Assembly (NCBI GenBank): GCA_910575435.1
Contig: CAJTGI010000007.1
Coordinates: forward strand, 1 to 64,000
Direction of reading: 5' to 3'
Length of the DNA stretch: 64,000 nucleotides
Source of the DNA: Clostridiaceae bacterium
GTDB lineage: Bacteria; Bacillota; Clostridia; Lachnospirales; Lachnospiraceae
Shown here: in pieces, positions 26,822 through 35,560 of the stretch
Position numbering within the stretch: the stretch's first letter is position 1
How the letters are laid out: every line of letters starts with the position of its first letter
The notes under the pieces: generated by a model
The model's input: only the letters and a program-made list of their open reading frames with translations
Databases searched by the model: none
What the model was told of the DNA's origin: nothing
Position numbers and translations under genes: made by a program

Positions 26822-28660
26822 CTATTTCCCGCTCTTTCGCCTCAGCCAGCAAAATCCGTAGCCAGGCAATTTCACATCCTTCGCCTCCCGATCCTTTCCA
26901 GTCAGCAGATCCATGTATTTCCCATCCGCCTCGTCAATCCATGCCGTCCCAGCCTCCTCGCTGAAATTAAAGATGCCCAGAATCTTCTCCCCGCCGTGAC
27001 AGCGTCCTAGGCACAGGATTCCCTGATCGTGGGTTTCCACCGTCCAGGCATTGGCATGGGATGCAAAGGCAGGGTGGGCCTTCCTCAGTTCTTCCAGTCT
27101 CTGCAGGCCGCTATAAATCCGTGCCTCCACCGAGCGGGAATCCTTGACTTTCCTAACATTCTCCCAGTTCATGGCCCCCCGGTGCAGATAGCGGGAATCC
27201 TCCCGCTTGTTCCTGTCTTCCTTGTAGCCATAATCATTCACCTGGCCAATCTCGTCACCGCTGTATAGGATCGGAATGCCGCTCTGCATAAACATATAGG
27301 CATGGAGCATCAAGTCCAGGCGGATGGCCTGCTCCATCCCCTCCGCATCCCCCTCGAATCCCGCCTTCTCCACGCCGCAGAGAGAAGCCGTCGTTCCGCA
27401 GAAGCGGGCATCCTGGGTGACCGGGTCATAGTTGTAAAGTTCCCCCCGGCTGTTGCTGTTGCCGACAGTACCAAGAAAATAATCATTCAGATACTTTTTG
27501 TGAGGAACTTCCCCCATCCCATCTCTGGCAAGAGTATCATAATCAAGCCCCCATCCAATATCATCATGACAGCGCAGATAATTTAGAAATACATATTCCT
27601 TTGGCAGGGAATTGACAATGTCAAGCTGCTGCCTCAAAAGCTTCACATCCCGGGTGGCCACCGTATGCCAGGTGGTGGCCATGGTAGTCACATTGTAGAG
27701 CATATGGCATTCCGGCTTCTCCACCGTTCCGAAATAGGGAACCACCCGGGCTGGCTCCATGACCACCTCCCCCAGAAGCAGAACGCCGGGACATACGATC
27801 TCGCTGATTATGCGCATCAGGCGGATAATGGTGTGAACCTGGGGAAGATTCCTGCAATTCGTCCCCAATTCCTTCCAGATATATGGCACAGCGTCGATGC
27901 GGATAATGTCAATGCCCCGGTTAGCCAGGTACAGGAAGTTGTACATCATCTCGTTGAACACCCTGGGATTCTGGTAATTCAAATCCCACTGATAGGGGTA
28001 AAATGTGGTCATCACATAATGCCCTGCCTCTTCGACCCAGGTAAAATTTCCAGGCGCCGTGGCGGGAAATACCTGGGGCACCGTCTGTTCGTATTGCCTA
28101 GGGATCACATCGCTGTCATAGAAGAAGTAGCGGCTCATATATTCCCCATCCCCTCCTCTGGCCCTCCTGGCCCAGTCATGATCTTCCGAAGTGTGGTTCA
28201 TCACGAAGTCGCAGCAGACGCTCATCTTCCTTTTATGGCAAGCCTTGGTCAGATTCTCCAAATCCTCCATCGTCCCCAGCTTCTCCTGAACCTTCCGAAA
28301 ATCCCTGACCGCATATCCTCCATCGGATTTTCCCTCCGCAGTGTCAAGAAAAGGCATCAGATGCACATAGTTCACATTGCTCTTTTCCAGATAGTCCAGC
28401 TTATCCTGCACTCCTTTCAGATTGCCAGCAAAATTATCAATATAGAGCATCATCCCCAGCATGTCATTCTTCTTATACCAGTCCGAATCCTGCTCCCTGC
28501 TCTGATCCAGCGCCTTCAAGCCACTACTGCGCTCCATATAAAATTCCCTGCACCTCTGCTCTAACTCCCCGTACATGTCCCCATTGTCATATAATTCCAT
28601 ATACAGCCACCGCATTTCATCCCGGTGTCTCTCCAGCCTTTTTTGAAAAATATCTGTCAT
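26822..28660 (-). CDS. Amylosucrase-like GH13 glucosyltransferase/hydrolase
   Basis: 612 residues, close to known amylosucrases. An N-terminal helical region (1-85) precedes the barrel. GH13 motifs follow: VCCDFVMNHTSEDHDW (region I), GIDIIRIDAVPYIW with the nucleophile Asp (region II), LLLGEVVMEPARVV with the acid/base Glu (region III), and LRCHDDIGWGL with the third Asp (region IV). The segment after region II (KELGTNCRNLPQVHTIIR) is typical of amylosucrases and sucrose hydrolases of subfamily GH13_4. These split sucrose, transferring glucose to an alpha-glucan or water and releasing fructose. No signal peptide is present, so it is cytoplasmic. Operon mates are a LacI regulator and a fructokinase, consistent with sucrose use and possibly glycogen-like storage. 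Sucrose phosphorylase is a less likely alternative. Confidence 0.87.
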   Translation of the reverse strand: MTDIFQKRLERHRDEMRWLYMELYDNGDMYGELEQRCREFYMERSSGLKALDQSREQDSDWYKKNDMLGMMLYIDNFAGNLKGVQDKLDYLEKSNVNYVHLMPFLDTAEGKSDGGYAVRDFRKVQEKLGTMEDLENLTKACHKRKMSVCCDFVMNHTSEDHDWARRARGGDGEYMSRYFFYDSDVIPRQYEQTVPQVFPATAPGNFTWVEEAGHYVMTTFYPYQWDLNYQNPRVFNEMMYNFLYLANRGIDIIRIDAVPYIWKELGTNCRNLPQVHTIIRLMRIISEIVCPGVLLLGEVVMEPARVVPYFGTVEKPECHMLYNVTTMATTWHTVATRDVKLLRQQLDIVNSLPKEYVFLNYLRCHDDIGWGLDYDTLARDGMGEVPHKKYLNDYFLGTVGNSNSRGELYNYDPVTQDARFCGTTASLCGVEKAGFEGDAEGMEQAIRLDLMLHAYMFMQSGIPILYSGDEIGQVNDYGYKEDRNKREDSRYLHRGAMNWENVRKVKDSRSVEARIYSGLQRLEELRKAHPAFASHANAWTVETHDQGILCLGRCHGGEKILGIFNFSEEAGTAWIDEADGKYMDLLTGKDREAKDVKLPGYGFCWLRRKSGK

Positions 28661-28783
28661 AGCGCCCTCCTATCCTATTACTTCCCACACTTCCACTGTG
28701 AATGAAAAGACCATTCAAGCACTCTATGAATGATATAGCATTCCTCCCTAATGTCTGTGCCAGCATGGTCATCATTGCCACCC

Positions 28784-28835
28784 ATGTGAAATCGATTTCA
28801 CATAGAATCATATCATGTTACCCCAAGTATTTCAA
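28784..28835 (-). promoter_or_regulatory. Promoter and palindromic LacI-type operator of the amylosucrase operon
   Basis: On the minus strand TTGAAA (28830-28835) and TATGAT (28807-28812) are separated by exactly 17 bases, a near-consensus housekeeping promoter. Immediately downstream, where transcription should begin, lies the perfect 20-base palindrome ATGTGAAATCGATTTCACAT (28784-28803), of the size and central CG expected for a LacI/GalR-family operator; it also resembles a catabolite-responsive cre site. Binding there would block initiation. The amylosucrase ATG is about 124 bases further on. Confidence 0.82.
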
Positions 28836-28957
28836 GCACCATATTCATATTACGGCAATATCTATGGCAACTTTTTAAATCTTTCCAGAACTTTCAATGG
28901 GACTGCAATCGTTCCAAATATTCCAGGACAGCGGAAAACAATCTGTCCATAGAATCG

Positions 28958-29863
28958 CTACCTTTCCACAAATATCTTCTTGAAGTTTCGAGAGATTTCT
29001 GCCTTCACAAAATCATTCTTCTCGCAGAAGCGGGAAATCAGGTCCACAGAATAAACATATTCCCGCCTGTCATCGTGAACGATCATAACCCCCAGTCCGG
29101 GATAATCAGGATTTGCCTGAGTCCACTGCAGCATCTGCACATCCCCGTCGCTATTTCCGAAAGCAAGAACGGGACATTTTCCCACCTGGTTATAAATGCG
29201 GTAGCATTTCTTCTCCTTCCAGCATCCCTCGTACTTTCCGGTAGGTTTCATGCGAAAGCCCCGGGAAGTGCCAATCTCCAGCTCCACATTCGAGCCAATG
29301 CAATGGGCATAATCCGCCCCAAAGTAAAAGTTTGCCCAGGCATAAGTCAGGGCGTTGCAGTTCCCTGACACAAAGAAAATCTCAAACCCATTCGCCTCAA
29401 GATAATCATACATTTCTGCCATAGGCTGGTATAGGATTTCCCCATAGCGCAGTTCTTTTTCCTTGTCAAAGTAGTCATCCTGGATATCCAGAAGATACTC
29501 TCTCGCCTCGGCAGGCGTTTTCATCACCATGGCCTTATTGATCACCTTCCTGCCCTTTTCCGCAATCAGGGTGCCGTCAATATCTGTCACCGCGATCCGG
29601 TCCTCCGGAGGAATATAGCCCAGGCTGTCCTGATCCGTGGCATCTTCCACAAATTTCACAATCTGCTCTTTCGCTCCCCCTTCTTCCCAGGATTTCAGGG
29701 AAGAGGCTAATTTCGCTGGCTTGTCCGCCTTGGATTTGCCTTCTGGGGAATCCCCGCTGAAATGGGAGGCTGATATCTTTCCCTGTTCCGTTTTTCCGCA
29801 TGCCGAACATAAAAGTACTGACATGGCGCAGCATATTATAAGTAATTTCTTCATTCCTGACAT
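28958..29863 (-). CDS. HAD-superfamily phosphatase-like lipoprotein
   Basis: The start at 29863 is supported by AAAGGA seven bases upstream; 301 residues. The N-terminus (MKKLLIICCAMSVLLCSACG) looks like a lipoprotein signal, with Cys after CSA, although the -3 position is not the usual Leu. HAD motifs are visible: VTDIDGTLIAEKG (motif I, two Asp), IFFVSGNCNALTYAW (motif II) and LAFGNSDGDVQMLQW (motif IV), with a lysine-bearing stretch between. It should therefore be an extracytoplasmic, membrane-tethered phosphatase. Secreted HAD enzymes of this kind often release phosphate from organic esters; the substrate is unknown. It appears monocistronic, divergent from argG. Confidence 0.8.
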   Translation of the reverse strand: MSGMKKLLIICCAMSVLLCSACGKTEQGKISASHFSGDSPEGKSKADKPAKLASSLKSWEEGGAKEQIVKFVEDATDQDSLGYIPPEDRIAVTDIDGTLIAEKGRKVINKAMVMKTPAEAREYLLDIQDDYFDKEKELRYGEILYQPMAEMYDYLEANGFEIFFVSGNCNALTYAWANFYFGADYAHCIGSNVELEIGTSRGFRMKPTGKYEGCWKEKKCYRIYNQVGKCPVLAFGNSDGDVQMLQWTQANPDYPGLGVMIVHDDRREYVYSVDLISRFCEKNDFVKAEISRNFKKIFVER

Positions 29864-30033
29864 CTTCTTTTCCTTTCCTCTGTTCAATCCTATCGGTATC
29901 ATAACATGTCAGAGGCAGAATCTACAAGAGATTTCCTAATCATTATTTCTAAGTATCCATTCGCAGCGAGGATAAAGGGGCCATAAATACCAATGTCATT
30001 TTCCCCGCCAATGTTACTATTCGGAAGAAAGCC

Positions 30034-30062
30034 TTGCATTCTCACCCATTTGTGCTTATACT
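30034..30062 (+). promoter_or_regulatory. Promoter of argG
   Basis: TTGCAT (30034-30039) and TATACT (30057-30062) are separated by 17 bases, followed after about 30 bases by AGGAGGATTTTAAC and the argG ATG. I looked for an ArgR box or T-box leader in the short leader and saw none. A GTTACTATTCGG at 30013-30024 upstream matches the repeat-end motif seen elsewhere in the window. Confidence 0.7.
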
Positions 30063-30105
30063 TATGGACAGGAGCAAATTATTACATAATTAGGAGGATT
30101 TTAAC

Positions 30106-31332
30106 ATGAAAGAAAAGGTAATTCTCGCCTATTCCGGCGGATTGGACACAACTGCCATCATCCCTTGGCTGAAGGAGAACTACGACTATGAAGTGGTTTG
30201 CGTATGCATTGACGTGGGACAGGAAAGCGAACTGGATGGCCTGGAGGAGAGAGCGAAATCCTGCGGCGCTGCCAAACTCTATATCGAGGACGTGACGGAC
30301 GAGTTCTGCGATGACTACGTGGTTCCCTGCGTCCAGGCAAATGCCATTTACGAAAATAAATACCTTCTGGGCACTTCCATGGCCCGCCCTCTCATCGCAA
30401 AAAGGCTGGTAGAAATTGCCCGCATCGAGGGCGCCACTGCCATCTGCCATGGCGCTACCGGAAAGGGTAATGACCAGGTGCGCTTCGAGCTGGGCATCAA
30501 GGCCCTGGCGCCAGACCTGCGCATTATTGCTGCCTGGAGAGACCCCAACTGGAACATGGATTCCAGAGAATCAGAAATCGAATACTGCCGCCAGCATGAC
30601 ATCCATCTTCCCTTCTCTGCGGACAACAGCTACAGCCGGGATCGGAACCTGTGGCATATCAGCCATGAGGGATTGGAGCTGGAGGATCCCGCCAATGCCC
30701 CGGATTATGACCACCTTCTGGTTCTGGGAGTGTCTCCCGAAAAGGCTCCGGAGGAAGGCGAGGTCGTTACCATGACCTTCGAGCAGGGCGTGCCAAAGAC
30801 CGTCAATGGCAAGGAGATGAAGGTTTCCGACATCATCCGCACCCTGAACGAGCTGGGCGGCAAGCACGGCGTGGGCATCATTGACATCGTGGAGAACCGC
30901 GTGGTAGGCATGAAATCCCGAGGCGTATATGAAACCCCCGGCGGCACGATTTTAATGGAAGCGCACCAGCAGCTGGAAGAGTTGATTCTCGACCGGGACA
31001 CCTACACTGTCAAGAAGGATATGGGCAATAAATTTGCCGACATCGTCTATGAGGGAAAATGGTTCACGCCCCTCCGGGAAGCAGTGCAGGCATTTATCAC
31101 CTCAACCCAGAAGTATGTCACCGGCGAAGTGAAGTTCAAGCTCTACAAGGGCAACATCATCAAGCTGGGCACTACTTCTCCCTACTCCATCTACGATGAG
31201 GATATTGCATCCTTCACAACCGGAGAACTGTACGACCATGTAGATGCGGCAGGATTCATCAACCTCTTTGGATTAGCTTCCAAGGTGCGCGCCATGAAGA
31301 TGGGCCCCTTCGAGGAATTAAAGGATAAATAG
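30106..31332 (+). CDS. argG: Argininosuccinate synthase
   Basis: 408 residues, standard length. The N-terminal PP-loop ATP site is AYSGGLDTTAIIPWLKE; ICHGATGKGNDQVRFELG is the citrulline/aspartate-binding segment, and YSRDRNLWHISHEGLELEDP is another conserved block. It joins citrulline and aspartate with ATP in arginine synthesis, in the cytoplasm as a tetramer. AGGAGG lies nine bases upstream. It is one of only two complete plus-strand genes in the window and is followed 20 bases later by a small cysteine-rich gene; argH is not nearby. Confidence 0.97.
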   Translation: MKEKVILAYSGGLDTTAIIPWLKENYDYEVVCVCIDVGQESELDGLEERAKSCGAAKLYIEDVTDEFCDDYVVPCVQANAIYENKYLLGTSMARPLIAKRLVEIARIEGATAICHGATGKGNDQVRFELGIKALAPDLRIIAAWRDPNWNMDSRESEIEYCRQHDIHLPFSADNSYSRDRNLWHISHEGLELEDPANAPDYDHLLVLGVSPEKAPEEGEVVTMTFEQGVPKTVNGKEMKVSDIIRTLNELGGKHGVGIIDIVENRVVGMKSRGVYETPGGTILMEAHQQLEELILDRDTYTVKKDMGNKFADIVYEGKWFTPLREAVQAFITSTQKYVTGEVKFKLYKGNIIKLGTTSPYSIYDEDIASFTTGELYDHVDAAGFINLFGLASKVRAMKMGPFEELKDK

Positions 31333-31352
31333 TCAGGAAAGGAGATTCAGAC

Positions 31353-31793
31353 ATGGCAGAGGAGCACAAGAAAGGTTTTAACGCAGACATGGTCTGGGAA
31401 GATCTGGAAAACTGCTGCTTGCGTGATTCTTCCTGCGCCCAGTGCCAGGGACAGGAATGCACCATAGGATATGCGAAGGAGTGCATCAGGAATTTCCAAA
31501 AGGCACCTAAGAAGGAAGTGCCGGAAGGCATAGAGCACATTCCCACTGCGGACTTTAAGGCATTTGACGAGATGGATTTGGAGGAAGGCATCGCCCATAT
31601 CCTGAAAGAATGCAAGGATTGCAAGGAAGACCACACGGAAGATTGCATTATCAATGTCATCCGAAATTGCTACGAAGTAGGGCTTCTGGGAGACCCCCAT
31701 CCCTACGAGGGAAGCGCGCTGCAATATCTGATATTTCTGAGCCAGAATTTCCCAGAAAAATCTGAGCAGATTGCCAAATTCTATCGCGGCTGA
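31353..31793 (+). CDS. Small cysteine-rich protein linked to argG, function unknown
   Basis: Not recognised by name. 146 residues with GGAG about eight bases upstream of the ATG. Ten cysteines are spread as pairs and singles (NCCLRDSSCAQCQGQECTIG, KECIRNF, KECKDCKEDHTEDC, RNCYEVG), which suggests a metal site or iron-sulfur cluster rather than export-type disulfides because no signal peptide is present. The C-terminal region (YEGSALQYLIFLSQNFPEKS) is helical. It lies 20 bases after argG on the same strand and must be co-transcribed, so a regulatory or redox link to arginine synthesis is possible but unproven. Confidence 0.75.
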   Translation: MAEEHKKGFNADMVWEDLENCCLRDSSCAQCQGQECTIGYAKECIRNFQKAPKKEVPEGIEHIPTADFKAFDEMDLEEGIAHILKECKDCKEDHTEDCIINVIRNCYEVGLLGDPHPYEGSALQYLIFLSQNFPEKSEQIAKFYRG

Positions 31794-32114
31794 ACGGACT
31801 GCAGCATATTTGCAGCCTATGCCATTGCGACAAATATCTTTACATTGTTGGCGACAAGGAAAAAACTTGTCGCCATCTATCGTTAGAGCATTTTGTTCCT
31901 GAATATCAAAGACATTAGTAAAATATTCCAGCCTTTATCGCTAGACTTCGCAATTAGACCTACCATGGCTGCTTGTTTGAAGATGTGCCATGTAAAACTT
32001 TCGTATGAATGGATGCTCTTATTCAATCAATCCTGATGCAAACAACAATTTCATGTAAAGCTCCGCAGACACAATATCTGCAAAATAAACCAAGTTTATT
32101 CCTAAAAATATCCA
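31794..32114. other. Intergenic region between argG unit and vanZ
   Basis: About 320 bases between converging transcription units. It contains a 9-bp perfect hairpin, GGCGACAAG and CTTGTCGCC around a GAAAAAA loop (31850-31874), but no T-run follows on either strand, so I cannot call a standard terminator. No gene is visible. Confidence 0.5.
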
Positions 32115-32813
32115 TTACCCCATCAGATAGCATTTCTGAAGCAATCTTTTCACTGCCGGAATATGTATAAACCCCAATGCCATCATGGCGCCGGAAAAAT
32201 TCAGGATAAAATCATCCACATCCAGAGAACCCAGCCGGAACACCAGCTGCACCACTTCCACAAGAACCAGAATCCCCGCCATCACAGGTACCAGGTAACG
32301 AAACTGGTACATCCTATGAAAAACACAGGGAAGAAATACGGCCATAGGCATAAACAATATCAGGTTTCCCAAAAGATTCTGCAAGATAATATCATAATTC
32401 ATGCTGTGGTCCAGAAAGCGGCGAATATATTCCCCAATGGTGTGGAAGGGAATGAAATTGGCATTGAACCGCAGATACAGCCCCCAATCCCGATCCAATA
32501 AATGCCCAAAGGCAATGGTCCGATAGCCGCCAAAAAGCAGGCTTGACAGCATCAGCAGATACACTAGGAACACGCCCCACTCTAACGCCAAGACCACCCT
32601 CCGGCGGTACTCCTCCCTAAGTCCCACCACGAGCAGGACAACCCCCGCCAGAACGGGAAGCCCAATCAGCAAAAGTTGGTGAAGCACCAATTCTAGATCC
32701 AGCATAGCGCCAAATAATAAGGTACATGCCAAGAGGAAGAGCCAGAAGCCAATCCCCGCCAGCGCAATCAATCCCCCCAGAATAAAGCAAACCTTATTTT
32801 TAATAACTTTCAT
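32115..32813 (-). CDS. VanZ-family membrane protein
   Basis: The ATG at 32813 has AAGGGA six bases upstream; 232 residues. Six or so membrane helices. The VanZ-type core is visible in the second half: NFIPFHTIGEYIRRF, LLGNLILFMPMAVFLPCVF with the conserved Asn and Pro, then LVEVVQLVFRLGSLDVDDF and ILNFSGAMMALG. VanZ-like proteins are linked to low-level glycopeptide tolerance in enterococci, but most members have no tested function. It is followed on the same strand, after 30 bases, by nothing in this operon; maf is upstream across a 90-base gap. Confidence 0.85.
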   Translation of the reverse strand: MKVIKNKVCFILGGLIALAGIGFWLFLLACTLLFGAMLDLELVLHQLLLIGLPVLAGVVLLVVGLREEYRRRVVLALEWGVFLVYLLMLSSLLFGGYRTIAFGHLLDRDWGLYLRFNANFIPFHTIGEYIRRFLDHSMNYDIILQNLLGNLILFMPMAVFLPCVFHRMYQFRYLVPVMAGILVLVEVVQLVFRLGSLDVDDFILNFSGAMMALGFIHIPAVKRLLQKCYLMG

Positions 32814-32902
32814 CTCAAATCCCTTCATTTGAATATCAGAAATGTATAAAGTAAAAAATAACTATTCACGGCTCTGCCCTTCACAGTTACCAAGCAGTGC
32901 CT

Positions 32903-33565
32903 TCATCCCCCTAATCTGCGAAGCTCACGCATCAATCTGGAAATAGGCAATCCCACCACGTTGTAGTAGTCTCCCCCAATCCCTTCGATGTAAGCGGCAA
33001 ATCTCCCCTGAATGCCGTAAGCCCCCGCCTTGTCCATAGGTTCCCCCGTGGCAATGTAGTTGCGAATCTCCTCCGCCGTCATAGAGACCACCTCTACCTC
33101 CGTACTTACATGGAAGGTTTTTGCAGAAACCAACTCTCCCCTTCTTCCTGACATTGCTATCAATGCCACGCCGGAATACACTTGGTGAGCCCTTCCCTGA
33201 AGACTCTGTATCATGTGAAAGGCCTCCTCTTCATCCTTCGGCTTTCCCAAAATCTTCCCGTCCAGAGCCACCACGGTATCCGCTCCTAGCACAACCAGTT
33301 CTTCCTCATTCTCTTTATTTGAGCCCTCTGGCAAATCCTCCGCCTTCTGCACTTTTTGTGACAGATCCTCTCCATTCTGTAATTTTTCCACCAGTTTCCC
33401 TGCCACGTTTTCTGCCTTCTGCCGGGCAAGTTCCTCCACCAGTGCTTCTGGCTTCTCCAAAGTACAAATTTCCTCGCAGTCACTGGGGATCACCTGAAAA
33501 TCCAGCCCCACCTGCTGCAATAATTCCCACCTCCTGGGGGAATTGGATGCCAAAATCAATCTCAT
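32903..33565 (-). CDS. maf: Maf-family nucleotide pyrophosphatase
   Basis: 220 residues, about 30 longer than usual. The N-terminus LILASNSPRRWELLQQVGL carries the Maf signature; VLGADTVVALDGKILGKP, then GRAHQVYSGVAL and DKAGAYGIQGRFAAYIEGI hold the catalytic Asp and base-recognition region. Maf proteins hydrolyse non-canonical nucleoside triphosphates and are tied to control of septum formation. The extra length lies near residues 50-88, a Lys/Glu-rich insertion with a small internal repeat (EKLQNGEDLS then QKVQKAEDLPEG) that should form a surface loop. GAGGGG precedes the ATG. Confidence 0.93.
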   Translation of the reverse strand: MRLILASNSPRRWELLQQVGLDFQVIPSDCEEICTLEKPEALVEELARQKAENVAGKLVEKLQNGEDLSQKVQKAEDLPEGSNKENEEELVVLGADTVVALDGKILGKPKDEEEAFHMIQSLQGRAHQVYSGVALIAMSGRRGELVSAKTFHVSTEVEVVSMTAEEIRNYIATGEPMDKAGAYGIQGRFAAYIEGIGGDYYNVVGLPISRLMRELRRLGG

Positions 33566-33737
33566 AATCTGCCCCTCTCTTCCACATCTATCTCGTCATG
33601 CCAGTACTGCTGGAACCACAGCAATCCCACGACGAAAACAATCACGATTCAAAAATTTACATTCACAGCCGTCCATACCCATTAGATAGCCCAGTCGCTT
33701 AAGGGCATCTGTCACTTAGTTGGCAACGCAGCTTCGC

Positions 33738-34472
33738 CTATTTTCCACCATTGGGCCCTACATACCTGCTCCGCATCAATTCCGGCTCCCCCTCGATATG
33801 GGCATGGTCGTTAAACCGATCCAGAAAGAACCCGCCAACCCCCTCATCGTAATGCAGCTGGGTGATGCTGCAGTTTTCTAGGGACGTCCCGAACATCAAT
33901 CTCTTTGCCATATCCCCGCCAAAGAGGGCGCACAGCAATACCCTGATCACCCCTCCATGGGTAACCACCGCGATATGTTCATGGGAGCCGCTGGTCCATT
34001 CCCGCACCACCGGCATCAGACGGGACAGCACCATGATGCCATTCTCCCCCTCCGGGTACCCCATCTCCCGGGGCGGGACAAAGAACTCTCCCACATAATG
34101 CTCCAGCAGTTCCGGCGACGTTTCTCCCCGTCTTTGGCTTTCCTCCCGGAAAAGGTGCAGCTGTCTGTCATAATACTCCCTGTAGTATTCTTTCAGGACA
34201 GAATCTTCCACCCCTGTCAGGCTTCCGAAGTCCATCTCGGAAAGCCCCTCCCGAATCCGGATATCTTCCACCAAGCTTCCCCGCTCCCGAAATGCGATCC
34301 GCCCCGTCTCCTCTGCCCGGACAAGATTGCTGGTATAGAGCGCATCCACCGGATATCCGGCCATCCTCTTCCCCAAAAGTTCCGCCTGCCGCCGCCCCGC
34401 ATTAGACAGCGGCACATCCAGATTGCACAGGGGGCTGTTCTGCCTCCCATGGCGAATCAAATAGAGTATCAT
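33738..34472 (-). CDS. Histidine phosphatase (phosphoglycerate mutase-like) family protein
   Basis: 244 residues starting MILYLIRHGRQNSPLCNLDV, with the catalytic RHG motif. LSNAGRRQAELLGKRMAG, the second-Arg region YTSNLVRAEETGRIAF, the acid Glu region (LSEMDFGSLTG) and the second catalytic His in VVTHGGVIRVLLCALFG follow in the expected order. Such enzymes dephosphorylate phosphosugars, cobalamin precursors or small metabolites; the exact substrate cannot be read. True cofactor-dependent glycolytic mutases have a longer, different insert, so a general phosphatase (CobC/GpmB type) is likelier. It precedes maf on the same strand. Confidence 0.88.
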   Translation of the reverse strand: MILYLIRHGRQNSPLCNLDVPLSNAGRRQAELLGKRMAGYPVDALYTSNLVRAEETGRIAFRERGSLVEDIRIREGLSEMDFGSLTGVEDSVLKEYYREYYDRQLHLFREESQRRGETSPELLEHYVGEFFVPPREMGYPEGENGIMVLSRLMPVVREWTSGSHEHIAVVTHGGVIRVLLCALFGGDMAKRLMFGTSLENCSITQLHYDEGVGGFFLDRFNDHAHIEGEPELMRSRYVGPNGGK

Positions 34473-34500
34473 CTGTCCTCTCCTTCATTTTCCCCATAAT

Positions 34501-35472
34501 CTAATATTCAGAGTCTGCCCTCTCTGCCTTGGCCTTAGGCTTCGTGGTCTCTTCCGGCGAAGTCTTCGCCTTGGTCTTGGGCTTCGCCTCTGCTTTCGGC
34601 GTGGCCGCAGGCTTCTTGGCGGGAAGTCCTTCCTTCATAACTTTCTGGAAGGAATAGCCCGGCAGCGGCTTCACCTCCTGCTGGAAGAGTTGGTCGTCAT
34701 ACAGTGGCTGCCCCTCTTTCTGCTCATTCTTCAATTCCTGGTACAAATTCTTCCTCACCGTATAGTCCGTGTTAGCTGCCTTCCGGTCGATTGTGGCAAA
34801 GAGGCAGTAACCGTCCAGCCAGTTATTCTGCACCTCATCCCAGGAGGCAAAGTTTTCCCTGCACTTTCTGATAGCGGGCTCCATCACCGCCTGGGCTTCC
34901 TCCAAGGTAAGGTAATCCGCAATATATCCCCACTGGGCCAGATGGGAGATGCGGCACATGTCCCAGGCAAGAAGCCCTTTCTTTTTCCAAGCCTTCCAGT
35001 TATGCTGTACCATCTGATAATGAACAAGCATGTCCCCGGAAAGTTGCTTCATGGCAATCTTTAACTTCTCCTTCGACATGGCATTCATATCCTTCGCTTC
35101 TTCCCGAAAGGCAGTCCTGTCTCCCGTTCGCAGCAATTCCCGAATCTTCTTTAGCAGATCCTTCTTGCTCTTGATCCCCCAACTGCTCTTTAGGATCTTC
35201 GCCGCACCCGACTTATTGTCCCGGTTCTTCTCATAGCCGCCAAACACGTAGGCATTCCCCTCGTTCAGCTCGATTAGCACGGAACCCATAGCCCGGGTCC
35301 ATGCCCCCAGATTGGCACTGTCATCCTCCGGGCTCTCCATCGGTGCTTCCGCAGGGGCGGCCGTCCCCTTCACCTTCTCCTCCTTCTTATTGTCACATCC
35401 GGCAAATAGAAGAATGCACAGCAAGACAACCCATGCCTTTCCCGACCACTTCCCCCATCTCTTATCTCTCAT
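34501..35472 (-). CDS. DUF1266-domain lipoprotein
   Basis: The ATG at 35472 has GGGGGA eight bases upstream; 323 residues. A lipoprotein signal ends in LCILLFAGC. After a short acidic linker, the DUF1266 pattern appears: SSWGIKSKKDLLKKIRELL near residue 95 and the second block WDMCRISHLAQWGYIADYL, then EAQAVMEPAIRKCRENFASW, with WLDGYCLFATID. The C-terminal 45 residues are Pro/Lys/Ala-rich (KPAATPKAEAKPKTKAKTS). DUF1266 has no assigned function. It lies 88 bases downstream of an SseB-like gene, and such pairs may act together. Being a lipoprotein, it should sit on the outer face of the membrane. Confidence 0.82.
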   Translation of the reverse strand: MRDKRWGKWSGKAWVVLLCILLFAGCDNKKEEKVKGTAAPAEAPMESPEDDSANLGAWTRAMGSVLIELNEGNAYVFGGYEKNRDNKSGAAKILKSSWGIKSKKDLLKKIRELLRTGDRTAFREEAKDMNAMSKEKLKIAMKQLSGDMLVHYQMVQHNWKAWKKKGLLAWDMCRISHLAQWGYIADYLTLEEAQAVMEPAIRKCRENFASWDEVQNNWLDGYCLFATIDRKAANTDYTVRKNLYQELKNEQKEGQPLYDDQLFQQEVKPLPGYSFQKVMKEGLPAKKPAATPKAEAKPKTKAKTSPEETTKPKAKAERADSEY

Positions 35473-35560
35473 CTTCATAATCCCCCATACATGCTCAGCC
35501 CGCAAGCCGCACCTTTCCGTGGCTCCCGGCTTCAAGGCCGCAAGCCACATATGATATCAC

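Noticed and set aside
28784-28803. Restricting the palindrome to a catabolite-control (cre) site
   Set aside because: It resembles cre, but its perfect symmetry and the LacI-type gene in the same operon make a local operator more likely; dual use cannot be excluded.
31850-31874. Terminator after the argG operon
   Set aside because: The 9-bp stem is perfect, but no T-run follows on either strand, so it does not meet the usual criterion.
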